A DNA stretch of 64,000 nt from Sphingopyxis sp. GTDB taxonomy: Bacteria; Pseudomonadota; Alphaproteobacteria; Sphingomonadales; Sphingomonadaceae. The position numbers were made by a program, and so were the translations under genes. The DNA lies in the NCBI GenBank assembly GCA_002733865.1, contig NVXM01000003.1, forward strand, positions 62,001-126,000. Direction: 5' to 3'. The first letter of the stretch is position 1. Each line of letters opens with the position of its first letter. The notes under the pieces are model-generated. The model worked only from the letters and a program-made list of their open reading frames with translations, was not told the DNA's origin and searched no databases. Of the stretch, positions 8,635 through 18,064 are shown piece after piece.

Positions 8635-9732
8635 ATGACGCTTCGCAATTTCTGGCTCTTGGGACCGCTGATGGCCCTGTCTGCCTGTGGCGGCGGTGAC
8701 CGCGAGGAAGGCAGGGGGGACCCGCCGGTTGTTGTCGGCGGAACTGTCACGCAGGCGGAATTTGTCAGCGAGATTGAAGCGGTGGGCACGGCGTTCGCCA
8801 ATGAGCAGACCGTTATCACCTCACCGGTCACCGAACGCATCGAGCGCATCGGTTATGCGGACGGCGCGGTTGTCCGGCGAGGGGCGGTCATCGCCCGCTT
8901 GTCGAGCGGTGAAGAATCGGCTGATCTCAGCTCGGTCGTCGCAAGAGCGCGCGAAGCCGACAAGCAACTGGACCGTTTGACTGAGCTTCAGGAAAGGGGT
9001 TTCGCGACCAACTCCTCGGTCGATCAGCAAACGGCTTTGCGCGACGCAGCGCGGGCCGATGCCAATGCGATACGATCCCGGATTTCCGACCGCGTCATTC
9101 GTGCCCCGTTTGACGGTGTGCTGAGCCTGCGGACCGTGTCTCCAGGAACCGTCGTGTCATCGGGCAGTCCGATTGCGACAATTAGCGATATCTCTGCGAT
9201 CAAGCTGGATTTTACCGTGCCGGAGAATTTTCTCAGCGCGCTGGAGCCCGGCCAGGTGATCGAGGCAAGAACAGCGGCTTATCCCGACCAGAGCTTTTTC
9301 GGGACGATTGATAATATCAGTCCGCTGATTGATCCTCTGTCGCGCAGTTTGACGGTGCGGGCAAAATTGCCGAACGAAGGCCGCAAGCTGAGGCCTGGCA
9401 TGCTGATGAGCGTGCGCATCGTTTCGGAAACCCGAACCGGGCTTGCTGTGCCGGAGACGGCCCTGGTCGCACAGGGCGACCAGAATTTCGTTTTCGTGGT
9501 CGACAAGGAGGGCATCGCCCGGCGCACCGCCATTGATATCGGCCTGCGGTCGAAGGGGATGGTGGAAGTGAAGAGCGGTATTTCGCTTGGCACCAAAATC
9601 GTCGCTGACGGCACCGTAAAAGTCCGCGATGACTCGCCGGTGAAGGCCGTGCTGCCGGGCAGGGAAAACAAGCAAGATTCTGCAGGCAGCGCGTCGCAGG
9701 CCAGCGACAGAAAGGGATCGGCCGGGTCATGA
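8635..9732 (+). CDS. RND efflux periplasmic adaptor (membrane fusion lipoprotein)
   Basis: The product has 365 residues and begins with a lipobox L-S-A-C (Cys18), so it should be anchored to the inner membrane. A lipoyl half-motif, a short coiled-coil hairpin (about residues 95-150), the second lipoyl half with R-A-P-F-D-G-V, a beta-barrel and a membrane-proximal domain follow. This is the AcrA/MexA order with a short hairpin. ATG 8635 is preferred over ATG 8611 because of an AGGGG 8 bases upstream and the correct signal peptide. The stop overlaps the next start (ATGA), coupling it to the pump. No outer-membrane channel gene is nearby. Confidence 0.9.
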   Translation: MTLRNFWLLGPLMALSACGGGDREEGRGDPPVVVGGTVTQAEFVSEIEAVGTAFANEQTVITSPVTERIERIGYADGAVVRRGAVIARLSSGEESADLSSVVARAREADKQLDRLTELQERGFATNSSVDQQTALRDAARADANAIRSRISDRVIRAPFDGVLSLRTVSPGTVVSSGSPIATISDISAIKLDFTVPENFLSALEPGQVIEARTAAYPDQSFFGTIDNISPLIDPLSRSLTVRAKLPNEGRKLRPGMLMSVRIVSETRTGLAVPETALVAQGDQNFVFVVDKEGIARRTAIDIGLRSKGMVEVKSGISLGTKIVADGTVKVRDDSPVKAVLPGRENKQDSAGSASQASDRKGSAGS

Positions 9733-12700
9733 TCCTCTCCGATGTCTCGGTAAAGCGGCCGGTTTTCGCCGTCGTTCTCAGCCTGATCCTGGTGCTGGCG
9801 GGCATCGTGGCTTTTCTGGACCTGCCGGTGCGGCAATATCCGGCGATCGAGCCGCCGATTATTTCGGTTGATGTGAACTATCCCGGGGCTGCCGCCAATG
9901 TCGTGGAATCGCGTATCACACAGATATTGGAGGATCGGGTTGCCGGGGTCGAAGGGATTGAAATGATCCGCTCCTCGTCGCGAGACGGGCGCTCGGACAT
10001 TACCATCGAATTCTCGCCTGACCGTGACGTCGATGCGGCGGCGAACGATGTGCGTGACCGTGTGTCCGGGGCGCTGGACAATCTGCCGGAAGAATCGGAT
10101 CCACCGGAAATCAACAAGGTGGATGCCGACGCCCGTCCGTTCATGTGGCTCAACCTGACAGGCGAAGGCAAGGACTCCCTGTGGCTGGCCGACTATGCCG
10201 ACCGGGTCTTGTCGGACCGCTTTTCGTCGATTGATGGGGTCGCCCGTGTGCAAGCCAGCGGGGCATCGCGCCCGGCAATCCGGGTCTGGCTTGATCGCGA
10301 AAAAATGGCGGCGTCCGGGATTTCCCCCAATGATATTGAACAAATATTGCGAAGAGAGAATGTCGAATTGCCTGCTGGCCGGGTCGAATCTTCGGACCTC
10401 AATCTCACCGTGCGTGTCGCCCGGGCCTATAGCAATGTCGATGATTTCAAGGCGCTGGTGATCCGTCGCACGGCCGACGGGGCGCTGTTGCGTCTGGGCG
10501 ACCTTGCCCGGGTCGAACAGGGGCCGGAAAATGTCTATGCGCATTTTCGGTCCAATGGTTTGCCCGGTGTGGGCATGGGCATCATTCGGCAATCCGGCGC
10601 CAACGAGCTGCAGGTGGCGAATGACATCAAGGACCGGATCCAAGAAATCACGCCGCTTTTGCCGCCCGGCGTGCAACTGGCGGTGAGCTATGACAGCAGC
10701 GTTTTCATTGCCAAGGCAATCGAGAATGTCTGGGAGACGCTGGCTTTTGCTGCGCTGTTGGTGATCGCGGTCATCTACCTGTTTCTGGGCTCGGTCCGCG
10801 CCACCATCATTCCTGCGGTGACCGTTCCGATCTCCATTATCGGCACGTTTTTTGTGCTCTGGCTGCTTGGCCTGTCGATCAACCTGCTGACCTTGCTGGC
10901 GTTGGTCATGGCAATCGGTCTGGTGGTCGATGATGCGATTGTGGTGCTGGAAAATATCTATTCCCGTATCGAAAGCGGCGAAACCCGTCTTGTCGCCGCG
11001 TTTGAAGGGGCCAGACAGGTGGGATTCGCCGTGCTCGCTACCACGGCGGTCGTGGTGGCCGTGTTTGTGCCAGTGATGTTTCTGCCCGGCGAAACGGGCC
11101 TGCTGTTCCGTGAGCTGGCGATCACGATGATTGTTGCGGTCATGATTTCCACCTTCACCGCCCTTACCCTGATTCCGGTGATGTGCTCGAAAATCCTGAA
11201 AAAGCGCGGCGCGGAAACGAAATTAAGCCGGTTTGTCGACGGCAAATTCCGCGAAACCAGCGCAGGCTATCAAAGCCTGTTGTCCCGCTGGGTCCGCCGT
11301 CCGCTCGTGCTGGGCGGTGCCGCCTTCGGGTTGTCCGCTCTGTTCGCCGTTTTTGCATTGGAAACGCTGAAGACAGAAGTTGCTCCGCCTGAAGACACGG
11401 GATTCATGTTCGGCAGCGCGTCGATTTCGGAGGGTGCGGGCTGGGACCGGTTGGTGAAGGTCATGTTTGATCTGGAGGAGCTGGCGCTGCCCTTTACCGA
11501 AGAGGACGGGCCGCTCCGGCGCGTGCTGTTTCGCGCACCCGGATCGTTCGGTCCGTCGGGGGACTTCTCCTCCGGCCGGATGATCATGTTCCTCAAGCCG
11601 TGGGAGGAACGCGACATGACCACTGCGGAAACGGTTTCCGCGTTGAACGGGGTGTTCAAGGACTATCCGTCAGCCAGAGCCTTCGTTTCCGGTGGTTCGA
11701 CGATTGGTGGGCGCGGCGGCGAGGCGATTCGATTTGTCATCGCGGGTGACACCTATGAAGAACTGACGCGCGCGCGGGACGCGCTGTTCGTGGCAGCCGA
11801 GGGATATCCGGGCATCGCCACTCTGGAATCGGACTATAAGGAAACGCGTCCGCAGCTGGTAGTAAACGTCGATACGCTGCGAGCAGCCGATCTGGGCGTG
11901 TCGGTGCAGGAAGTCGGCAGGACGCTGGAGACGATGATGGGGTCGCGCAACGCCGGCACCTATGTTGATCGCGGTGAGGAATATGACGTGATCCTGCAAG
12001 CGGAACCGGAAGACCGGGTCACCGCCGAGGATCTCGCCAATGTCTATGTCCGTGCGCGGGACAATAATCTCGTGCCGCTATCGGGTCTTGTCACGCTGAC
12101 CACACGGGCCGAAGCGGGCGAGATGAACCGGTTCAACAAATTGCGGGCGATCACGCTGGAGGGAACGGTTGGCGAAGGCTATTCTCTCGGGGAAGCCCTG
12201 ACGTTTCTGGACAATGAAGCGGCGACGCTGCCCGAGGTTGTCGCGATCGGCTACGAAGGCCAAAGCCGGGCCCTGCGGCAAACCGGCGGATCGATATGGC
12301 TGGTGCTCGGCTTCACCATCATTCTGGTATATCTGGTGCTTGCCGCGCAGTTCGAGAGTTTTGTCAGTCCGCTGGTCATCATCCTCGGCGTTCCGCTGGC
12401 GATTAGCGGCGGCTTGCTCGGGCTTACGGTCATGGGGGGCACGCTGAACCTGTATAGCCAGATCGGACTGGTGATGCTGGTCGGGCTTGCTGCGAAAAAT
12501 GGGATATTGATCGTCGAGTTTGCCAATCAGCTGCGCGATGAAGGCATGGAATTTGAAAAAGCCATCCTGGAATCGGCCAAGCGTCGGTTCAGGCCGGTGT
12601 TGATGACCTCTATCGCCACGGTCGCGGGCGCATTGCCGCTGATGCTGGCAACGGGGGCAGGGGCGGCCAGCCGGGAAGCCATTGGCATTGTGATCGTCTG

Positions 12701-12845
12701 GGGCGTCGGGATCTCGACCATATTAACCCTGATCATCATTCCGGCATTCTATTATTTGCTGGCCCGTGGCACCAGCAGTCCGCTTGCAGTTACCCGAAGG
12801 CTCAAGAAACTGCGGGAGGGCAAGGCTGTCAGCGAGGCCGGGTGA
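9729..12845 (+). CDS. RND family efflux transporter permease (HAE1 type)
   Basis: The 1038-residue length fits AcrB-like proton-driven exporters. The N-terminal S-V-x-R-P-V-F-A helix, two large periplasmic loops and the repeated set of membrane helices are visible. TM4 carries the proton-relay pair in G-L-V-V-D-D-A-I-V-V-L-E-N. It should form a trimer in the inner membrane and, with the adaptor encoded just upstream, export drugs, solvents or metabolites through a TolC-like channel encoded elsewhere. A TetR gene ends 17 bp beyond its stop on the other strand, but regulation by it is not shown by the sequence. Confidence 0.93.
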   Translation: MILSDVSVKRPVFAVVLSLILVLAGIVAFLDLPVRQYPAIEPPIISVDVNYPGAAANVVESRITQILEDRVAGVEGIEMIRSSSRDGRSDITIEFSPDRDVDAAANDVRDRVSGALDNLPEESDPPEINKVDADARPFMWLNLTGEGKDSLWLADYADRVLSDRFSSIDGVARVQASGASRPAIRVWLDREKMAASGISPNDIEQILRRENVELPAGRVESSDLNLTVRVARAYSNVDDFKALVIRRTADGALLRLGDLARVEQGPENVYAHFRSNGLPGVGMGIIRQSGANELQVANDIKDRIQEITPLLPPGVQLAVSYDSSVFIAKAIENVWETLAFAALLVIAVIYLFLGSVRATIIPAVTVPISIIGTFFVLWLLGLSINLLTLLALVMAIGLVVDDAIVVLENIYSRIESGETRLVAAFEGARQVGFAVLATTAVVVAVFVPVMFLPGETGLLFRELAITMIVAVMISTFTALTLIPVMCSKILKKRGAETKLSRFVDGKFRETSAGYQSLLSRWVRRPLVLGGAAFGLSALFAVFALETLKTEVAPPEDTGFMFGSASISEGAGWDRLVKVMFDLEELALPFTEEDGPLRRVLFRAPGSFGPSGDFSSGRMIMFLKPWEERDMTTAETVSALNGVFKDYPSARAFVSGGSTIGGRGGEAIRFVIAGDTYEELTRARDALFVAAEGYPGIATLESDYKETRPQLVVNVDTLRAADLGVSVQEVGRTLETMMGSRNAGTYVDRGEEYDVILQAEPEDRVTAEDLANVYVRARDNNLVPLSGLVTLTTRAEAGEMNRFNKLRAITLEGTVGEGYSLGEALTFLDNEAATLPEVVAIGYEGQSRALRQTGGSIWLVLGFTIILVYLVLAAQFESFVSPLVIILGVPLAISGGLLGLTVMGGTLNLYSQIGLVMLVGLAAKNGILIVEFANQLRDEGMEFEKAILESAKRRFRPVLMTSIATVAGALPLMLATGAGAASREAIGIVIVWGVGISTILTLIIIPAFYYLLARGTSSPLAVTRRLKKLREGKAVSEAG

Positions 12846-12862
12846 ACGGACCGGCAGGCCGT

Positions 12863-13546
12863 TCAATCGCGCGTCAGTGCATCGACAAAGCGATCGATAG
12901 TGGCATCGAGCAAAGCCAGCGCTTCGGCGTCGAGCGCGTTGCGGCCCAGAATCTGAAGCGAGACATCGCGGCCGGTGTTGAAGGCGAGCAGGCTGGAAAT
13001 CAGCATCAGCGCCTCGGTGCGATCACTTTCTGTGGCTTCTTGCTTGCCCTTTGCGCCAGCCAATAGTTCGGCGGCCACGGCGACGCCGGGCTGCCAGAGC
13101 CGCTGGTAGAGAACATGAAAGGCGGGGCCGCGCTCACGCATCTCGCGCGAGACGAAATCGGCGCGCGACTGGGCGCTCTCGGTCTCGGCGAAGATCCGCA
13201 ACACCATCTGCAGCACGCGCTTCAGATCGGCGCGACAGCGATCCGGATCGCCGCGTGCGTCGATCGCAATTTCTCCTGCCGCGACCAGCGCTGCGGCACT
13301 CCGCTCATATTGCGCCACGATATCTTCGGCGCACGCCAGATAGAGGCCTTTCTTGCTGCCGAAATGATAGGCGATCGAGGGCAGGGTCGCTCCGGCCTCG
13401 GTCGCGATCGCCCGCGTCGTCGCGCCTGCAAAGCCGTGCGCGCCAAAGGCGGCCAGCGCCGCTTTCAGGATTGCAGTGCTGGTTGCATCGCTTTTCGCAT
13501 AGCCTTGAGGACGCGGGGAGGGCGGCAAGGTGGCTGCTTCAGCCAT
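12863..13546 (-). CDS. TetR family regulator with CerR/CecR-type C-terminal domain
   Basis: The product has 227 residues. The N-terminal helix-turn-helix includes A-T-T-R-A-I-A-T-E-A-G and Y-H-F-G-S-K-K-G-L-Y-L, the TetR hallmark. The C-terminal region, with F-V-S-R-E-M-R-E-R-G-P-A-F, resembles the DUF1956 domain of CerR/CecR regulators, which often control efflux genes. ATG 13546 is chosen for the AGGA seven bases upstream; it lies 8 bp inside the MpaB-like gene, so the two are translationally coupled. The convergent RND pump is a plausible second target. Confidence 0.88.
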   Translation of the reverse strand: MAEAATLPPSPRPQGYAKSDATSTAILKAALAAFGAHGFAGATTRAIATEAGATLPSIAYHFGSKKGLYLACAEDIVAQYERSAAALVAAGEIAIDARGDPDRCRADLKRVLQMVLRIFAETESAQSRADFVSREMRERGPAFHVLYQRLWQPGVAVAAELLAGAKGKQEATESDRTEALMLISSLLAFNTGRDVSLQILGRNALDAEALALLDATIDRFVDALTRD

Positions 13547-14864
13547 GATTTTTCCTGTATTTGGCACCGTCGGAGACAAATTCGGCGTGGCCATAGCGCT
13601 TGAGCAGCCGGTTGAGCTTGCCGACCAGCCGGCGGTCCGCTGCGACCCGGACGACGGGTATCTCGGCGAGCAGCTTGTACAGACGAAGCCGGGAATAGAT
13701 GCGACCGGCAGCGCCAAGCGCGAGAACTCTGTCGCGCAGGGTGTAATGAATCCCCATGGCCGCGGCCCGTTTGGTATCGCCCTGCAGGAACTGGCGGATG
13801 AAGAAAGCCTTGGAAAAGCCCCGCTCCAGTTCCCGGTCGATCCGACCCGATGGCGACCGGTCATGCGACAATTGTGTATTCATCGTCCCTCGCACCAGCG
13901 CGCCACAGGTCTCGTCATCGAAGGCGCTGCGCAGGGTCGCCTGGCGGGCCAGCATCAGGCGGGTGATCGCGCGCGGCGTTTCGCCGAGCAACGGCTCCGG
14001 CAGGCCCAGCAGGAAGCAGCGGTAGCGGGCAATCTCGATCCGGGCCTGCTCTTCGGCTGTGAACTCCCCGCGGCCTTCGCGCATCGCCTGGAACGCGATC
14101 AGAAACGAGCCGATCTGGCCGGCCGGCATCTGGTCGACCTGCGGGATGGGAATGCCATAGATTTTTTTGTCCCATATGCCGTCGCGCTGCATCACATTAT
14201 AGCGGACCATGGAATGCATCAGCCGGACCATCGCGGCTGCTTTGAACGCTGCGCCGTGGCGTTCCAGCGCACCGGGAATGACGGTCAGGGTGAAGAATGT
14301 TGCGGTCTCGTGCACTCGCCGGGCCGCCAGCTTGTCGGACAGTGCCCCGGTCAGCGCCATTGGCAGCGCCGAATAGCGGTTCATGAAGGTTGCCAGAAAC
14401 GCGCCGCGGATCGCAAACGGTACGAGATGGGCATATTGGTTGCGTTCGACCCGCGCACCCTCGCGCACAAGGTCCATATCGACCCAGTCGGGCCGCGCTT
14501 CCAGCGCTTCGATAAAGGCGGCCAGTTCGGGCGGGGCATCGGGCACCGCGGACAAATCCTTGTCGCAGGCGGTCTGCAACATGTCGATCAGCGTCCGGAA
14601 CCCGAAATCCTTCATCCGCGCCGCATAGGCGTCCGCGACCGGATCACCCATATAGGTATAGGCCGCCATCATCTCGATCAGCTCGTCATCCGCCATCAGT
14701 TCGGGGATCATCTCTTCGAATCCGGTCATGCCATCGCCCGAGGGGTCGGTGGTAAAGCGTTCCGGCGTCGCGGCAAAATCGAAGTTTCCGAAAATCGCTG
14801 GCGTGTCGACGGCCTGCTGTTCGACCCGGGCCCAAAGATCGGGATGATGGTGACGGTTTTGCAT
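13539..14864 (-). CDS. MpaB-family oxygenase (DUF2236)
   Basis: The 441-residue protein resembles the DUF2236 family, which includes fungal MpaB and the haem-containing latex-clearing protein Lcp. Conserved-looking elements are an R-x-x-x-T stretch in the first helices, an H-S-M-V-R-Y-N segment and the helix with F-L-I-A-F. The N-terminus M-Q-N-R-H-H-H follows an AAGG about nine bases upstream. Members act as oxygenases on terpenoid or hydrophobic substrates; the substrate here is unknown. It is the first gene of a two-gene unit with the TetR regulator. Confidence 0.72.
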   Translation of the reverse strand: MQNRHHHPDLWARVEQQAVDTPAIFGNFDFAATPERFTTDPSGDGMTGFEEMIPELMADDELIEMMAAYTYMGDPVADAYAARMKDFGFRTLIDMLQTACDKDLSAVPDAPPELAAFIEALEARPDWVDMDLVREGARVERNQYAHLVPFAIRGAFLATFMNRYSALPMALTGALSDKLAARRVHETATFFTLTVIPGALERHGAAFKAAAMVRLMHSMVRYNVMQRDGIWDKKIYGIPIPQVDQMPAGQIGSFLIAFQAMREGRGEFTAEEQARIEIARYRCFLLGLPEPLLGETPRAITRLMLARQATLRSAFDDETCGALVRGTMNTQLSHDRSPSGRIDRELERGFSKAFFIRQFLQGDTKRAAAMGIHYTLRDRVLALGAAGRIYSRLRLYKLLAEIPVVRVAADRRLVGKLNRLLKRYGHAEFVSDGAKYRKNHG

Positions 14865-15102
14865 ACATATGTGCCTTGATGGAGACGCAAGCAGCTTATC
14901 TATCGCTTGATAGAAATTCAATTCAATTCGTTCGCTGTTGGAAAAGTACCAATTTTGGCGGCAACAGGACGGGGGCAGGATCTGCTCCCGTGGCGATGCC
15001 GGCTTCCGCAAAAGGGCTCACAAAATCGGAATTTGGAATGAACCGCCACCAGGGCGTGCTACTGCTTGCCTTGAGCCGTGAAAATCGCGTAGGTTATTGT
15101 CC

Positions 15103-15759
15103 ATGGATCGCGATAATAATCCGAGCGAACAAGACCAGATGGCTATATCCAAATCGGATTTGCCAAAAGCCTCTGTCATGGCTTTGATTGAAAAAAGTCC
15201 GATCGCTTCTGTTATCAGTAATCCAAGACTAGCCGATAACCCAATTGTTGCCGTCAATGATGCTTTTCAGGAGCTTACGGGCTATGACCGGGATTTCATC
15301 ATCGGGCGAAACTGCCGGTTTCTGTCGGGCGACGCGACTGAGCCCTGGCTGACCGAAGAAATTCGGCGCGGCGTAAGGCAACAGAAATCCGTGCTGGTGG
15401 AAATATTGAACTACAAGAAAGATGGTACCCCGTTTCAGAACGCCGTGCTGGTTGCTCCGCTGTTTGATGAAGAGGGAGAGCTGGAATATTTTCTTGGTTC
15501 ACAAGTTGAAATCGACGCGGATGCTCCCAGCCTTGCCAAACCGCGCCGGATGCGGGCCGTGGCGATCGTGAAGGACCTGTCGAAGCGGCAGCGCGAAGTG
15601 CTGCAATATATCGCCAAGGGCCTGCTGAACAAGCAGATTGCCCATGAACTGGGGCTTAGCGAGCGGACCGTCAAAATGCATCGCTCGATCCTGATGAAGC
15701 GGCTTGATGTACCGAGCGCCGCCGATATGGTTCGTTTGGCGGTCGAAGCCGGAATGTAG
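15103..15759 (+). CDS. LOV-domain blue-light regulator with LuxR-type HTH
   Basis: The product has 218 residues. Residues about 25-140 form a PAS/LOV domain with the flavin-binding signature G-R-N-C-R-F-L-S-G; the photoreactive Cys is residue 71. A linker with an R-R-M-R-A basic run leads to a LuxR/FixJ helix-turn-helix (about 155-215) with L-S-K-R-Q-R-E-V-L and [10 protein letters not shown]. This is the layout of the Erythrobacter EL222 light-gated transcription factor, reversed in neither order nor length. ATG 15103 has AGG nine bases upstream. No target gene is obvious; it is divergent from the MpaB-like unit across 238 bp. The domain assignment is secure, the target unknown. Confidence 0.92.
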   Translation: MDRDNNPSEQDQMAISKSDLPKASVMALIEKSPIASVISNPRLADNPIVAVNDAFQELTGYDRDFIIGRNCRFLSGDATEPWLTEEIRRGVRQQKSVLVEILNYKKDGTPFQNAVLVAPLFDEEGELEYFLGSQVEIDADAPSLAKPRRMRAVAIVKDLSKRQREVLQYIAKGLLNKQIAHELGLSERTVKMHRSILMKRLDVPSAADMVRLAVEAGM

Positions 15760-15766
15760 GATTGCG

Positions 15767-15797
15767 ATCGGTACGGCCCAAGTGCCGTATCGATTTT
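15767..15797 (+). terminator. Terminator after the LOV regulator
   Basis: An 11-bp stem with one mismatch, ATCGGTACGGC (15767-15777) with GCCGTATCGAT (15784-15794), is followed by TTTC only. It lies 8 bp after the stop of the LOV gene, but the short T run makes it moderate in strength. Confidence 0.5.
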
Positions 15798-15937
15798 CAG
15801 ACGGCGCGCGGTTATTGGTTTATCAGCATCACGGGCTGAAGATTATTCTCCCATTTGGGGTCGCAGACTTTTTTTTGGGCAGCATTTCTCCCTCCTCCTT
15901 GTTGTCCAAGATATTCAGTCCGTGATGCACCTTTCTC

Positions 15938-16903
15938 CTAAAATTCATCCGCAATTCTGATCATCTTGGTTAGGCGTTTGGGCGCGACCAGGGACCAGCT
16001 TTTGTGCAGCTGTTCTGCAATATGGTCCCAGTCTGTTTTTCCCTGATCGAGCCGGATCGCGATCCAGCCGGATTTTCCGTAGAATTTGGGTGCGTAATAA
16101 AGCTCCGGATTGGCTTCAATCAGGGCGGCTTGTTCGTCCAGTCCGGTGGTTTTCACGAGCAGGGCGATATTGGCCTCGCCATGACGGCTCCGGGCAAAAT
16201 AGGCGAAATATTTTCCGGTCTTTTCGCTGCCGACGCGCCAGCCGGGTGCGCCAAAGCTGGGCCGTTCATGGGTTTCCGCCAGCGCTAGCGCCCGCTTGCG
16301 TATTTGCGTCAAGATCCAGTCCGGATCGGCCTCGCGGGTGACATATTTGGCAACGGCGGCTGGATAGAGCTGATGCTCGGCGATCAATATCCGACTGGCC
16401 AGGCGGTCGGCATCGTCATCGGGCAGTATCGCCACTTCCGTCTGCGCCAGCACCGGCCCGTTATCCAGCTCGGCGGTGACTAGATGGACGCTGCAGCCCG
16501 CGATCTGGTCTCCCGCATCAATGGCGCGCTGGTAGGTATCAAGCCCCTTATATTTCGGCAGCAGGCTGGGATGAATGTTGAGCATATGATCGGCCCATTT
16601 GCGCACAAATCCATCACTCAAAATCCGCATATAACCGGCGAGCACAACATATTCGGCTCCGGATTCTGCAATCGCCTCGTGCATGATCTCGTCATGCGCG
16701 GCACGCGCCAGTCCCTTGTGCGGATGAGAAAAGACGGGGATGCCTTCGGCTTGCGCCAGGGTCAGGCCCGGCGCATCGGGATCGTTAGAGGCTACCAGTA
16801 CAATCTCATACGGGCAGTCAGACGATTTGGCGGCATAGACAAGCGCTGCCATATTGGATCCGCGACCAGAAATTAATACCGCGATTTTGGCTTTTTCAGC
16901 CAT
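15938..16903 (-). CDS. purN: Phosphoribosylglycinamide formyltransferase fused to a YjbR-like domain
   Basis: The 321-residue product is about 110 residues longer than E. coli PurN. Residues about 5-195 are the glycinamide ribonucleotide transformylase, with S-G-R-G-S-N near the N-terminus, the catalytic N-I-H in [10 protein letters not shown] and the Asp in E-L-D-N-G-P-V. The C-terminal part (about 215-315) resembles the MmcQ/YjbR fold, with P-G-W-R-V-G, K-Y-F-A-Y-F and K-S-W-x-L-V-A-P-K-R-L. It uses 10-formyltetrahydrofolate in purine synthesis. ATG 16903 overlaps the purM stop by 8 bp, so the two are coupled. The role of the tail is unknown. Confidence 0.9.
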   Translation of the reverse strand: MAEKAKIAVLISGRGSNMAALVYAAKSSDCPYEIVLVASNDPDAPGLTLAQAEGIPVFSHPHKGLARAAHDEIMHEAIAESGAEYVVLAGYMRILSDGFVRKWADHMLNIHPSLLPKYKGLDTYQRAIDAGDQIAGCSVHLVTAELDNGPVLAQTEVAILPDDDADRLASRILIAEHQLYPAAVAKYVTREADPDWILTQIRKRALALAETHERPSFGAPGWRVGSEKTGKYFAYFARSRHGEANIALLVKTTGLDEQAALIEANPELYYAPKFYGKSGWIAIRLDQGKTDWDHIAEQLHKSWSLVAPKRLTKMIRIADEF

Positions 16904-18002
16904 TGTGGGTGGCGGTCCAGTCGGCGGTTGCTGACCAGATGCCACGGGATCCGGTTACCGAACAGCCTTTGCTGCCGGTGCGAACATCGCCGATCCGATG
17001 CACGGTTTCGCCAGCCGCTTTCAGGTCCGCTGTAATCGCGTCCTCTTCGGCTGGCGCAACCGCCAATACCATGCCGATGCCGCAATTGAAGGTCCGCGCC
17101 ATTTCCTCGGGCTCGATATTGCCCTGGGCTTGCAGGAAGGCCATCAGCCGAGGCTGGTCCCAGCTGGCAGCGTCGACATGGGCGTGCAAGCCGTCGGGCA
17201 GCACGCGCGGGATATTTTCCAGCAGGCCGCCGCCGGTAATATGAGCGAGGGCCTTGATCCGCCCGCTCTGCATCAGCGGTAGCAGCGACTTCACATAAAT
17301 TCGCGTCGGCGCGATCAAGGCTTCGATCAGCAATATGTCAGGGTTGAACAGGGCAGGCCGGTTCATTTTCCATCCCTTGTCCTCCGCCAGACGACGGACC
17401 AGCGAAAAGCCGTTGGAATGGACGCCCGAGGATTCGAGCCCGAGCAGGACATCGCCGGGCTCAATCGTGGCTCCGGTGACCGCTTTTTCACGCTCAACCG
17501 CGCCGACGCAGAAACCGGCCAGATCATAATCGCCTTCGGCGTACATGCCCGGCATTTCCGCCGTTTCCCCGCCAATCAGCGCACAGTCGGCCATTTTGCA
17601 GCCATCGGCGATACCAGCGACGACGCGTTCGGCGATGCCGTTTTCCAGCTTTCCGGTGGCAAAATAGTCAAGGAAGAACAGCGGCTCTGCACCCTGTACG
17701 ATCAGGTCGTTGACGCACATCGCGACCAGATCGATTCCGACCGTGTCATGGCGATCATGATCGATTGCGAGCTTGAGCTTGGTCCCCACACCATCATTGG
17801 CTGCAACCAGCAGGGGGTCTTCATATCCTGCGGCCTTGAGGTCGAAAAACCCCCCGAAGCCGCCGAGTTCGGCATTGGCACCGGCGCGCGCCGTGGCTTT
17901 TGCCATGGGCGCTATCGCCTTGATCAGGGCATTGCCCGCAGCAATGGAAACACCGGCTTTCGCATAGGTGTAGGAATCCGGCTCATTTTGCTTTTCACTC
18001 AT
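16896..18002 (-). CDS. purM: Phosphoribosylformylglycinamidine cyclo-ligase
   Basis: The product has 368 residues, near the usual PurM length of 345 plus a short N-terminal extension. It makes aminoimidazole ribonucleotide in the fifth step of purine synthesis. Visible family motifs are the N-terminal Y-A-x-A-G-V-S-I, N-D-G-V-G-T-K (metal and nucleotide loop), the M-C-V-N-D motif, and G-G-E-T-A-E-M-P-G. It is the first gene of the purMN unit and is divergent from the DUF2066-like gene with a 62-bp gap, which must hold two promoters. Confidence 0.96.
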   Translation of the reverse strand: MSEKQNEPDSYTYAKAGVSIAAGNALIKAIAPMAKATARAGANAELGGFGGFFDLKAAGYEDPLLVAANDGVGTKLKLAIDHDRHDTVGIDLVAMCVNDLIVQGAEPLFFLDYFATGKLENGIAERVVAGIADGCKMADCALIGGETAEMPGMYAEGDYDLAGFCVGAVEREKAVTGATIEPGDVLLGLESSGVHSNGFSLVRRLAEDKGWKMNRPALFNPDILLIEALIAPTRIYVKSLLPLMQSGRIKALAHITGGGLLENIPRVLPDGLHAHVDAASWDQPRLMAFLQAQGNIEPEEMARTFNCGIGMVLAVAPAEEDAITADLKAAGETVHRIGDVRTGSKGCSVTGSRGIWSATADWTATHNG

Positions 18003-18064
18003 AACTTGTGCGATTAGACAAGTCGCGGCTGGATTTCCACGCCATAATCGTCAAAAGGGCGCAA

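Noticed and set aside
9279..10676. A 465-codon open frame on the minus strand across the RND pump genes.
   Set aside because: It lies fully opposite two well-supported genes, has Arg/His/Asp-rich composition typical of antisense frames in GC-rich DNA, and no ribosome binding site or family pattern.
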